Below, in pieces: positions 22,368 through 29,081 of a stretch of DNA of 44,077 nt. The notes beneath the pieces were generated by a model, which ran no database searches, was not told where the DNA came from, and was given only the letters and a program-made list of their open reading frames with translations. Positions within the stretch are counted from its first letter, which is position 1; each line of letters starts with the position of its first letter. Source of the stretch: a virus; IMG/VR virus record IMGVR_UViG_3300027851_000050, positions 1 to 44,077 of that record, one strand, 5' to 3'. A program made the position numbers and the translations under genes.

Positions 22368-22396
22368 CCTCATGAGTTTTTGCGTTACCCATGAGG
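22368..22396. promoter_or_regulatory. Hairpin over the tail tube ribosome-binding site
   Basis: CCTCATG (22368-22374) and CATGAGG (22390-22396) are perfect reverse complements around a 15-nt loop. On the minus strand the 3' arm includes the GAGG Shine-Dalgarno of the tail tube gene, so the hairpin could hide it until translation or processing opens it. The stem is 7 bp; no function has been shown. Confidence 0.45.
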
Positions 22397-22459
22397 CTGA
22401 TCATCAGCGTGATGGCAAACCGTCCGGCCGTGTCCGTAGAGAGGGCGGGATAGTGCTTA

Positions 22460-22558
22460 TTAATTTGGTCTTGATTCCTTCAACAACTGTTCAGCAAGAG
22501 CGATAAAATGCTTTGCCGTCCTAACCAACAACATTAACAGTTCTTTCGCCGTTATCAT
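22460..22558 (-). CDS. Small coupled ORF (32 aa)
   Basis: A 32-aa amphipathic helical ORF beginning MITAKELLMLLVRTAKHF and ending AEQLLKESRPN. Its ATG overlaps the TGA of the tail completion gene (ATGA), as with most real neighbours here. The 99-bp gap between it and the tail tube gene holds only the hairpin. It could be a tiny assembly factor or a chance frame. Confidence 0.4.
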   Translation of the reverse strand: MITAKELLMLLVRTAKHFIALAEQLLKESRPN

Positions 22559-22938
22559 AGTTTTTTCAGGAGTAGATGATACTCGATTATGTAGCGGTAA
22601 ACCCCATCCTCAATTAACGGCTGGGCGATATCACGTTCCATTGGCCCGACCTGCTGGTACCCGGTAAGCGTTATCTGGCACTCGTCAAATAAGGTAAAAA
22701 CCAGCTCGGAAATCGTGTGCATTGTCGTTGCGTCTGTGGCACATACCGAGATTTCAATCAGTACATCATTCCAGGTATGCGACAGCTCATATCTCGGAAC
22801 CTCTGAGATGATCGACGCCACCACATACGGGGCCGCCGTGCCGACCGGCGCCTGAATCGGGAAATACCGGCCGCCGATCGCCGTTGATAAGGCCGATCCG
22901 GTGAATTTGGTATAGAGCCCGTCAAGTACCGTCTTCAT
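22555..22938 (-). CDS. Tail completion/terminator protein (DUF3168-like)
   Basis: A 127-aa protein of the minor tail, tail-terminator type (lambda gpU role): it caps the finished tail tube and joins it to the head. The N-terminus LDGLYTKFTGSALSTAIGGR, PVGTAAPYVVASIISEVPR, then the EISVCATDATTMHTISELVF strand-helix and a C-terminal strand VYRYIIEYHLLL fit DUF3168. It lies between the gp10-like protein and the tail tube, the usual order. ATGA-type overlaps occur on both sides. Confidence 0.8.
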   Translation of the reverse strand: MKTVLDGLYTKFTGSALSTAIGGRYFPIQAPVGTAAPYVVASIISEVPRYELSHTWNDVLIEISVCATDATTMHTISELVFTLFDECQITLTGYQQVGPMERDIAQPLIEDGVYRYIIEYHLLLKKL

Positions 22939-23297
22939 TTTTTGAATAGCTCAATGGCTTTACGAACACCCTGCTCTTTGGCCGTCCGCATGAACGGATG
23001 CGCCGGGACCCGCTCGCCAGTTACCCGGCCCCATGCAATTTTTACATGGCCGTATTCAACCAGATGAGCGTGCGGTGCCCTCGATTCGACGATATAGCCG
23101 CCGTCCTCGAACTTCGACTTCTTTTTTCTGATGGTGCGCCTGAGCATCCCGGTCTTGTCGGCAAAAGCTGATGATGTCTTCGCTTCGCTCTGCACCAGGT
23201 CGGCGACGATATCGAGATTCTGCGCGATGGCGTCCTTGACCGCGTCAAGTTGGTCGTCCATGCCGGACCAATCTATGCGGACGTTGGCCTTGATCAT
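22935..23297 (-). CDS. HK97 gp10-like tail-head joining protein
   Basis: A 120-aa protein of the HK97 gp10 family. An N-terminal helix (MDDQLDAVKDAIAQNLDIV, then VQSEAKTSS) is followed by the family core: DKTGMLRRTIRKKKSK, YIVESRAPHAHLVEYGHV and the conserved PAHPFMRTAKEQG. I start at ATG 23297 because it overlaps the stop of the upstream gene (ATGA); the longer version has no site. Its place after head closure and before tail completion fits a connector role. Confidence 0.85.
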   Translation of the reverse strand: MIKANVRIDWSGMDDQLDAVKDAIAQNLDIVADLVQSEAKTSSAFADKTGMLRRTIRKKKSKFEDGGYIVESRAPHAHLVEYGHVKIAWGRVTGERVPAHPFMRTAKEQGVRKAIELFKK

Positions 23298-23626
23298 ATC
23301 GTTTCCACCGCGGAGATTTCGAGCCACTTATCAAGCTCATCAATATTGATGATCGCCGTGATATCGAAATACCGACCGCTGCGAACCAGACGCATCCCCA
23401 GAGTCACCCCAGCCAGATATCGACACCAGAACCGCACCTCGGCTTTTCCGGTCTCGCGCCGTGATTCTTCCGCTTCTCGCCCCCGGATCGGCATGATCTT
23501 TGCCCACACCGTCGCAAACGTCGTCCAGGTGTTCACCACTTCGCCTGATGTGCTCCGCGAAGCGCTCGGTTGTTCGATGGTGATCAGGTGACGCAGTTCG
23601 CCGGGGTTGAGTCGGAATCCAGCCAT
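23294..23626 (-). CDS. Head-tail adaptor / head closure protein
   Basis: A 110-aa protein of the SPP1 gp16/HK97 gp9-like head closure class: LNPGELRHLITIEQPSASR, then VVNTWTTFATVWAKIMPIRG, REAEESRRETGKAEVRFWCR and a C-terminal YFDITAIINIDELDKWLEIS. The W-x-TFATVWA-KI and R-E strands are characteristic. ATG 23626 overlaps the stop of the connector gene by one base; a GTG is one codon earlier. Confidence 0.85.
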   Translation of the reverse strand: MAGFRLNPGELRHLITIEQPSASRSTSGEVVNTWTTFATVWAKIMPIRGREAEESRRETGKAEVRFWCRYLAGVTLGMRLVRSGRYFDITAIINIDELDKWLEISAVETI

Positions 23627-24471
23627 CACATCCTCTTTGCCGATTCCATAGCGAAATAGTGCGATGCAGCCCGCGGCAACATCGCCGGACCTTCACCGGA
23701 GAACTTGCCAATCACCGTATCGCCTCGTTCTTCGTAGAGGTCGGTGACGACCAGCTTCATTCCGACCATCAGTCCGGCCGGAATCTCCCCGATGAAAAAC
23801 TGTCCCGGCCCTGCCGAGGTAATATCAATTGCCGCCCCGCCGGCGGTCGCCGCCAGTTTTAATGTGTTACCGATCGCATCCCGCACATAATAATCGGTCA
23901 GCGCCGCAAGCCCGCCCGGGAGCGTGCCGCCCGACACCGACAACCTAACCACGTCGCCATCGGTAAACGGATGGTTGGCAGCAGTGATGGTATCGGTTGA
24001 GGTGTTGACCGAAAATGGCGCCACATACCCACATCGGAACCGGATATGAATAGGATTCATCGGCGCAAGCGTATCGGATGGCCATGATTTGCCATAACCA
24101 AGCACCACCCGGCCGTACATGCTCGAAGTGTCGACATCGTAATCGTCAGTCGGCATCGCGTTCACTACGCCATCGGTGTTGGTGTAGTGAACAAACTCAA
24201 CCAGGCGCAGCGGCGGCAACGGGATCTCGATCTCGTCGCTGTTCGGCCATGCGTCGAGGTAAAGATCCCATATTTGCAGTACCAGCGCTCGCCATGTCTC
24301 AGTTTCAGCCACCGACCGCGCAGCCGAGATGATAGAGCTGAGCAGCGCATCCTCTGAGGCATACGCAGCAGCACCGGCCGCATCGGCTGCGAGTCGAAGG
24401 TGCAATTTCGCCTCGGTCAGGTGCATCGGCTCGGCGGCCGGGGCTGAACACTGAGATAATCGCAGCGGCAT
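23626..24471 (-). CDS. gp6-like head-tail connector with inserted module
   Basis: A 281-aa protein. Its N-terminal half is the gp6-like connector: MHLTEAKLHLRLAAD, then EDALLSSIISAARSVAETET and a WRALVLQIWDLYLDAWP strand. Near the end comes the expected last helix, PAGLMVGMKLVVTDLYEERG. Between them, about 150-235, lies an extra beta module: ANHPFTDGDVVRLSVSGG, then YYVRDAIGNTLKLAATAG, the same E1-FCCH-like pattern as in the tail tube protein. Typical gp6-like proteins are 90-200 aa, so the insertion accounts for the excess. It joins to the portal ring in the finished head. Confidence 0.8.
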   Translation of the reverse strand: MPLRLSQCSAPAAEPMHLTEAKLHLRLAADAAGAAAYASEDALLSSIISAARSVAETETWRALVLQIWDLYLDAWPNSDEIEIPLPPLRLVEFVHYTNTDGVVNAMPTDDYDVDTSSMYGRVVLGYGKSWPSDTLAPMNPIHIRFRCGYVAPFSVNTSTDTITAANHPFTDGDVVRLSVSGGTLPGGLAALTDYYVRDAIGNTLKLAATAGGAAIDITSAGPGQFFIGEIPAGLMVGMKLVVTDLYEERGDTVIGKFSGEGPAMLPRAASHYFAMESAKRM

Positions 24472-24474
24472 GGA

Positions 24475-24969
24475 TTACGCAGCCTCGATTATGTAGGTCA
24501 GGATAACGTCGATATGGGTAGCAGTGGCCAGGTTGCTCCCTGCCGCTTGCTTCGAGACATAAACAGCCGTCCCCTCGTCCATGGCAACAAAACTTGCGCC
24601 ATCAGCCAATACGGTGACGTTGGCCGAGTTCGGCTTGACGACTGCGCTCTGAGTCAAAGCGGCGACAGCGGCAACGAACGGCCTTACTGCATTGCCGCCA
24701 CTGGTGGCAACGATGTCAACCGATGTCGCGGTCTGAGCCGCGCCGCCGATGGCAATCATCGTCAGATCGGTGAACCTGTACTTGTACCCTGTCAGTTCCG
24801 GCAGGATCTCAAGGCCAGCGTTTACCTGTGCTGTGGTAGCCCTTACCCGCAGGTTGAGCGCCACCCCGACCGGGATCGACCCTGATTCAAAATTGACGAT
24901 CCCGCCGGAGGCGACTGTCATTTCGCCGCCGCCATGCGCCCCATAGATCTTAGTGTTCTGGTAACTCAT
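24475..24969 (-). CDS. Structural/decoration protein candidate
   Basis: A 164-aa protein encoded after the major capsid genes. It begins MSYQNTKIYGAHGGGEMTVA and is beta-rich and Ala/Thr-rich throughout, with VALNLRVRATTAQVNAGLEI and a closing THIDVILTYIIEAA. Location between the capsid module and the connector suggests a head decoration or scaffold-associated protein. No family recognised. Confidence 0.6.
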   Translation of the reverse strand: MSYQNTKIYGAHGGGEMTVASGGIVNFESGSIPVGVALNLRVRATTAQVNAGLEILPELTGYKYRFTDLTMIAIGGAAQTATSVDIVATSGGNAVRPFVAAVAALTQSAVVKPNSANVTVLADGASFVAMDEGTAVYVSKQAAGSNLATATHIDVILTYIIEAA

Positions 24970-25160
24970 AATTTACCTCTCCTGCGCGGTTTCGGCATTG
25001 CTGCGTTTTCCGGCGGCTCAATGGTCGCAGTTTCAGCGATGGCAACGGCATATCCGCCCCGGACCAGATCGGAGCCCATCTTGTCCGGCACCTCTATCTC
25101 GGCCCCTGGACCGGCGTTGTATCCGGGCCCTGCCATCGCTGTTTTCATTCGCACTTTCAT
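24966..25160 (-). CDS. DUF7302-like small head protein
   Basis: A 64-aa protein: MKVRMKTAMAGPGYNAGPG, then EIEVPDKMGSDLVRGGYAV and a Pro-rich basic tail (PKPRRRGKL). The start MKVRM-x-TAMAGP and the V-PD-x-x-G-x-x-LV-x-GGYA core match a small protein family often placed between the phage capsid and connector genes. Its start and stop both fit coupled translation with its neighbours. Function unknown. Confidence 0.65.
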   Translation of the reverse strand: MKVRMKTAMAGPGYNAGPGAEIEVPDKMGSDLVRGGYAVAIAETATIEPPENAAMPKPRRRGKL

Positions 25161-25179
25161 CTCAAATCCCCATCACAAC

Positions 25180-25200
25180 GCCCCGGTTATTCACCGGGGC
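25180..25200. other. GC-rich intergenic hairpin
   Basis: GCCCCGG (25180-25186) and CCGGGGC (25194-25200) pair perfectly around TTATTCA in the gap downstream of the 25207-25650 gene. There is no T tract on the minus strand after it, so it is not a clear terminator. It may stabilise or pause the capsid transcript. Confidence 0.4.
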
Positions 25201-25206
25201 AATTGA

Positions 25207-25650
25207 TTACGCAGCTTCAGCCGGAGATGCAAGGATGGTAGTCTTCAGCGCGGTGGCGGCCGCGTCCGGCATCACTCGTCCGTTGTAGCGGATAGCGGTG
25301 ATACCGAGGATTACGGCATTCTGTGCCGCCGGGGTGATGTTGCACTGAAGATACCGCTCCCGCGGCTTGTGAACATCAACCACGATGCATGATTTGGCCA
25401 GAGCAGCGTTGGCGGCGGTGACGGTGTGGGCCGCGGTGCCGGACAGCGTTGCCATTCCAGAGGTCGAGTTCGCCGTGTTCTGCTCGACATACACATCGAG
25501 CGTCCCGCCGGCGATGATGGTGCCGAGTTCGGCGACAAAGATGCAGCCCTCGTAATTCGCCATATCGACGATATCGGAGGTCCGTTTCGTGGTGCCAGCG
25601 GCATAGTAGCCGAGCACCTGATCTATCTTCAATTCGGAGGAAAGGTTCAT
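25207..25650 (-). CDS. Hypothetical virion-associated protein
   Basis: A 147-aa beta-rich protein just downstream of the major capsid: SSELKIDQVLGYYAAGTTKR, then a strand CIFVAELGTIIAGGTLDVYV, AKSCIVVDVHKPRERYLQCN and a closing Ala-rich end. It may be a capsid decoration protein or part of the head fibre. The start at 25650 is behind GGAGAACAATA. No named family recognised. Confidence 0.6.
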   Translation of the reverse strand: MNLSSELKIDQVLGYYAAGTTKRTSDIVDMANYEGCIFVAELGTIIAGGTLDVYVEQNTANSTSGMATLSGTAAHTVTAANAALAKSCIVVDVHKPRERYLQCNITPAAQNAVILGITAIRYNGRVMPDAAATALKTTILASPAEAA

Positions 25651-25677
25651 TATTGTTCTCCTGGTAGTTTTCGGTTA

Positions 25678-26901
25678 TCAGCCGAGTTTCACGCGGACAA
25701 ACGCCTCTTCCAGCACCGGCATCCCGTCGGACGACATCCGGCCAATCAGCCCGGTCTGGTTGGTTTCGGCGTAGAGCTCGACCAATCGCTGGATGGTCAT
25801 ATCGGTGGCATCGGCAATCCAGTAATAGGAGAAGTCGCCCAGCAACCCGACATAGAGGCCGGTGGTGAAGGTGTTCGGAGCATATTCGGTCATATGAACC
25901 GGTCGCCCGAGCAGCATATCCGGCTCTCCTGCCCTGACCGACTCGCGCCAGATGTACTGTCCATCTGCATCCTTTATCTTGGCAAGGATCTTCAGGCAGT
26001 CGCGATGGAACATCCAGTCGGCGCGGTTCCAATACTGGCCCTTGAGCGTGTATTTCGCGGCGATCAACCCGTCGAATGTCGGGAATGTGGCCTCATTACC
26101 CTCGCTCACGTCGCGGCCGGTCGAGATGCCATCATTACTAGCCGTGAACAGCCCGAGCGGCTGGCCGGCCCCGGTGCCGGAGAGAAACGCTTTTTCGTGG
26201 GAGATGCCGAACTTGTAGGTGAGGCGGTCGCGGACAAAGCCCTCGATCCCGGGCAGCCGCTGCAGTAACTCGTTGGAAATCTTCATCCGCTTAGCCAGCG
26301 GCTTCTGGGGATAGAGATTGCGCTTGCCGAATGCCATGGTCGAATCTTCCGATCCGGTAGCCAGCTCGGTTGTCCAGTCGGCGTCGGCCGGATCAGCGGT
26401 CAGCGTCGGGATGCCGAGGCTGGTGGCACTCGGAACCGAGAACTTGGTAGCCCGCTGGCGGATGAATACCATATCGTCGATGCCCTTGAGAATCTGCCCG
26501 ACCATCTGCTCCGGCAGCAGCAGAAAACCGCCCTGCGTCCCGGTGCCGGCCGACAGGGCACGGACCTCGTCCTGGTTAAGTCCGGCGTTGCCGAATGCGC
26601 AAAATTTGACGAATGCGGCCCGGTATTCGTCGGTCCCGAGCGGAGACGTGCTGGCGGTCTCCTTCTTCTTCCCAGGTTCGCCCCTGATCTCCAGCTCGGC
26701 GGCTTCGCGGTCAAGTTCCTGCTGCCGCTCTTCGCGGGAGACGTGGTCTTTCAGTCGCTGCGATTCGGCGATGAGATTGTTATACTGTGTGGTTTCCTCG
26801 TCGGTCATCTGGCGTTTTCCCGCTTCGACTTTGTCGAGGATTGCGCGGGCGTCGGCGATGGCCTTGCCACGCTGGTTTCTGAGCTCTTTTAAATCGGCCA
26901 T
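25678..26901 (-). CDS. Major capsid protein, HK97 fold
   Basis: A 407-aa major capsid protein of the HK97 family. I start at ATG 26901, behind AGAGGT, giving MADLKELRNQRGKAIADARA. Residues 1 to about 115 form the charged coiled-coil delta domain (QRLKDHVSREERQQELDREA) normally cut off by the protease. The mature part then starts near the family landmarks AGTGTQGGFLLLPEQMVGQI, followed by FIRQRATKFSVPSATSL and the EKAFLSGTGAGQPLGLFT loop, and later GRPVHMTEYAP. The protease gene is directly upstream. Confidence 0.95.
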   Translation of the reverse strand: MADLKELRNQRGKAIADARAILDKVEAGKRQMTDEETTQYNNLIAESQRLKDHVSREERQQELDREAAELEIRGEPGKKKETASTSPLGTDEYRAAFVKFCAFGNAGLNQDEVRALSAGTGTQGGFLLLPEQMVGQILKGIDDMVFIRQRATKFSVPSATSLGIPTLTADPADADWTTELATGSEDSTMAFGKRNLYPQKPLAKRMKISNELLQRLPGIEGFVRDRLTYKFGISHEKAFLSGTGAGQPLGLFTASNDGISTGRDVSEGNEATFPTFDGLIAAKYTLKGQYWNRADWMFHRDCLKILAKIKDADGQYIWRESVRAGEPDMLLGRPVHMTEYAPNTFTTGLYVGLLGDFSYYWIADATDMTIQRLVELYAETNQTGLIGRMSSDGMPVLEEAFVRVKLG

Positions 26902-26958
26902 GGTTTTACCTCTTATGGTTATGTTTTCGGCCATCGCATCAGGCCCTGTGCCTGACAA

Positions 26959-27540
26959 CTATTCTATTTCCAACAACTCCAGCCGGCGGCGGTGGATGCT
27001 GTAGTCCGGCGGCGGTTCGTGCTGTTTTTTCCATTCCTGCAGGCTGCGGACGGCGACATCGGTCTGTGTGTAGGCCGGATATGTCACCGGGGAGACATCA
27101 TAAAGATGAACAGATGTTAATGTGCGGATATCGGCGCCGTCGTCACCCTTACCCCAGTTTGAGCCGTTCGGCTTGACCGAGAATGCGAATGACATCTGCG
27201 TCACGTCACCCCGGTCCATGCTGGTCATCAGGTCGCGGGCAAGCTGCGTGTCAGGCGGGGTTATTTCGATTGCCAGACCGCGTGCGTCTTCTTTTAGCGA
27301 CAGTGTCTTGGCGATGCTACGGCCGAGGATGTGGTCGGGGTTGTGGTTCCACAGCGCCCTGACATCGTCCTGCACGATCGCTTCGGAGAAAGCGCCTGGA
27401 GCGATCTGTTCCCTGAATCCTCCCAGATCCTCCGACAGCGTATTAAATAGAGCGGCATGACCGATGATTTTAGGTGGCTCATCGGCTCTTTTCTCGACTC
27501 TAAAATCAACGGTCATCGTCCGCCGTTCAACATCCTTCAT
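26959..27540 (-). CDS. Prohead protease, HK97 type
   Basis: A 193-aa serine protease of the U35/HK97 family that matures the capsid from within the prohead and then digests itself. Landmarks: GHAALFNTLSEDLGGFREQI, GAFSEAI, then WNHNPDHILGR with the catalytic His, and TQMSFAFSVKPNGSNW with the catalytic Ser. ATG 27540 sits behind a strong GGGAGGTGTAAA site, 2 bp after the portal stop. Between portal and major capsid, as expected. Confidence 0.93.
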   Translation of the reverse strand: MKDVERRTMTVDFRVEKRADEPPKIIGHAALFNTLSEDLGGFREQIAPGAFSEAIVQDDVRALWNHNPDHILGRSIAKTLSLKEDARGLAIEITPPDTQLARDLMTSMDRGDVTQMSFAFSVKPNGSNWGKGDDGADIRTLTSVHLYDVSPVTYPAYTQTDVAVRSLQEWKKQHEPPPDYSIHRRRLELLEIE

Positions 27541-27541
27541 T

Positions 27542-28786
27542 TTACACCTCCCCGCCCTGCTTCGCGGGCTGATCCGGCCTTCCGGCCTGATCGATCGGAA
27601 TCATGTTAAGGGGGACGAATGCCGTGTCTCCACCTTCCTCTGGGTTTTCGTTCTCCAGCGCCCGTATCTGATTCGGGGTGATGCTCCCAACCTCGAATCT
27701 CGACTTGTAATATGCGGCCCTGGCCGCAGCATCGCCCCGCAGCAATCCCATTGCCGAGAATTCGGCGAAGTAGCCGCGGCTCCGATCTGCATCGCTGATC
27801 AGGTCGCGTGATATCGCCTGTTCGATCCGCACCAGCCACGGCATCAGCGTTGATGTGACGAAGTCGATGCTCTGCTGTTCGATATTCGAGAATGTGGCCT
27901 TGTCCAAGTCGCCGATCATGTGCGGCGGGATGCGGAATATCCCGGCTATTTCCGAACGGGAGAATTTGCGGCTGTCGAGATACTGCGCGTCTTCCGCGGT
28001 CATTCCGATCTTCGACAGCTTCATGCCTTCTTCGAGGATGATGCTTTTGTTGGCGTTGACCACCCCACCGAAGTTGCGATCCAGGCTTTCCTGCAGGTTC
28101 TTGAACCCGGACTGGTTGAGCTTTTTTGGATGTTCGATGATGGTTCCGATGTGGGTGCCGTTGCGGAACAACCGGGACCCGAACTCTTTGATTGCCAGCG
28201 ACGCCCCGACCGTCTCACGGTGGTAGGAAATCGGAGATAGTCCGGTGTAGCCGCCATCGGTCGACATCCCGGCGACGTGGAATACCTCATTCTGAAGCAG
28301 GACCTCTTCCCTTCCGCTCTCCGGCCAATATTTGTATCCCCGCCGGCCATCGCTGGTACGGAACACCGCAACCCGGTCAGGCTCAAGCGGAATCAATTCG
28401 CCGACAGCCGAGCCGCCGGTCGGGACAATCCGGCTGATCGCGTTGCCGCGGAGTGCAGTGGTTGCAGTGATCAGTTCGCGGAACTCGAAACTTGTCTGGC
28501 GTCGGTTGGGTCGGGAATGGAGAATATCATAGAGAGGATGGCCGTCGGCGCGGTCTTTGCCGTTGCCATTCTTGCGCCGGCGGTAAACGTGGAGGGGGAG
28601 TTGTGCAACACTCTCGGCAAGGACGCGAACACAGGAAAAAACAGCCGCTTCGCGCATCGCAACATCAGGCGTGACGGCAATCCCGGCCGCGGTGTTGGCC
28701 GATCCGCCGAAAATCTCGGCAATAACCGGGTCGCGGGGATGCGAGATGGTTGACCGGTGCTCGATCGCTCTCGCCAGAAGGCTCAT
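27542..28786 (-). CDS. Portal protein, HK97 type
   Basis: A 414-aa portal, the dodecamer at the packaging vertex. HK97-class landmarks: AAVFSCVRVLAESVAQLPL, DGHPLYDILHSRPNRRQTSF, ATTALRGNAISRIV, GYTGLSPISYHRETVG and the C-terminal clip/crown segment SEIAGIFRIPPHMIGDLDKA, then FSNIEQQSIDFVTSTLMPWL. Start at 28786 overlaps the stop of the small membrane gene (ATGA). It ends 2 bp before the protease gene. Confidence 0.95.
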   Translation of the reverse strand: MSLLARAIEHRSTISHPRDPVIAEIFGGSANTAAGIAVTPDVAMREAAVFSCVRVLAESVAQLPLHVYRRRKNGNGKDRADGHPLYDILHSRPNRRQTSFEFRELITATTALRGNAISRIVPTGGSAVGELIPLEPDRVAVFRTSDGRRGYKYWPESGREEVLLQNEVFHVAGMSTDGGYTGLSPISYHRETVGASLAIKEFGSRLFRNGTHIGTIIEHPKKLNQSGFKNLQESLDRNFGGVVNANKSIILEEGMKLSKIGMTAEDAQYLDSRKFSRSEIAGIFRIPPHMIGDLDKATFSNIEQQSIDFVTSTLMPWLVRIEQAISRDLISDADRSRGYFAEFSAMGLLRGDAAARAAYYKSRFEVGSITPNQIRALENENPEEGGDTAFVPLNMIPIDQAGRPDQPAKQGGEV

Positions 28787-28989
28787 TGCTCTTTCCGCCT
28801 TTCAGGAGTAGCCAGAAACACCCCTCCGCAGAGCATAATCGCCCCGCATGCCGTGAAAGCGAGCCACGGCTCAAGCAAAAAAAGGCCGTATCCAAGCATG
28901 GATAGGCCAAAAAGTGCAAGTAAATCGGGGAGTATTTTCAATATTCCGGCCGTATGGTTGCCGAGTTTTCTCGATCGTAGAAAACCCAT
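28783..28989 (-). CDS. Small two-helix membrane protein between TerL and portal
   Basis: A 68-aa protein with two hydrophobic helices (ILPDLLALFGLSMLGYGLFL; FTACGAIMLCGGVFLA) and basic ends. There is no Shine-Dalgarno before the ATG at 28989, which lies only about 3 bases downstream of the start point expected from the promoter at 28999-29027; a leaderless transcript is possible. Its stop overlaps the portal start. Function unknown; holin-like in shape but misplaced for one. Confidence 0.55.
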   Translation of the reverse strand: MGFLRSRKLGNHTAGILKILPDLLALFGLSMLGYGLFLLEPWLAFTACGAIMLCGGVFLATPERRKEQ

Positions 28990-28998
28990 CTAGCGCAG

Positions 28999-29080
28999 AT
29001 CATACTTCCGTTTTTGCGGAATTACAACAAGATTTACTGTTTTGCGGAATTATTTTTCATTTTTTTCCGTTTTATCGGAA
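28999..29080 (-). promoter_or_regulatory. Promoter with TTCCG-N6-CGGAA palindrome array
   Basis: Two perfect 16-bp palindromes TTCCG-N6-CGGAA lie at 29006-29021 and 29065-29080, with a half-conserved third copy (CGGAA at 29045-29049) between them. The first fills the 17-bp spacer of a minus-strand promoter, TTGTAA (29027-29022) and TATGAT (29004-28999), which would start the portal-to-tail transcript. The repeated spacing suggests cooperative binding of a dimeric regulator. The stems are short, so they are poor terminators. Confidence 0.5.
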
Positions 29081-29081
29081 T

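Noticed and set aside
25180-25200. Intrinsic terminator within the head operon
   Set aside because: The stem is good, but no T tract follows on the transcribed strand.
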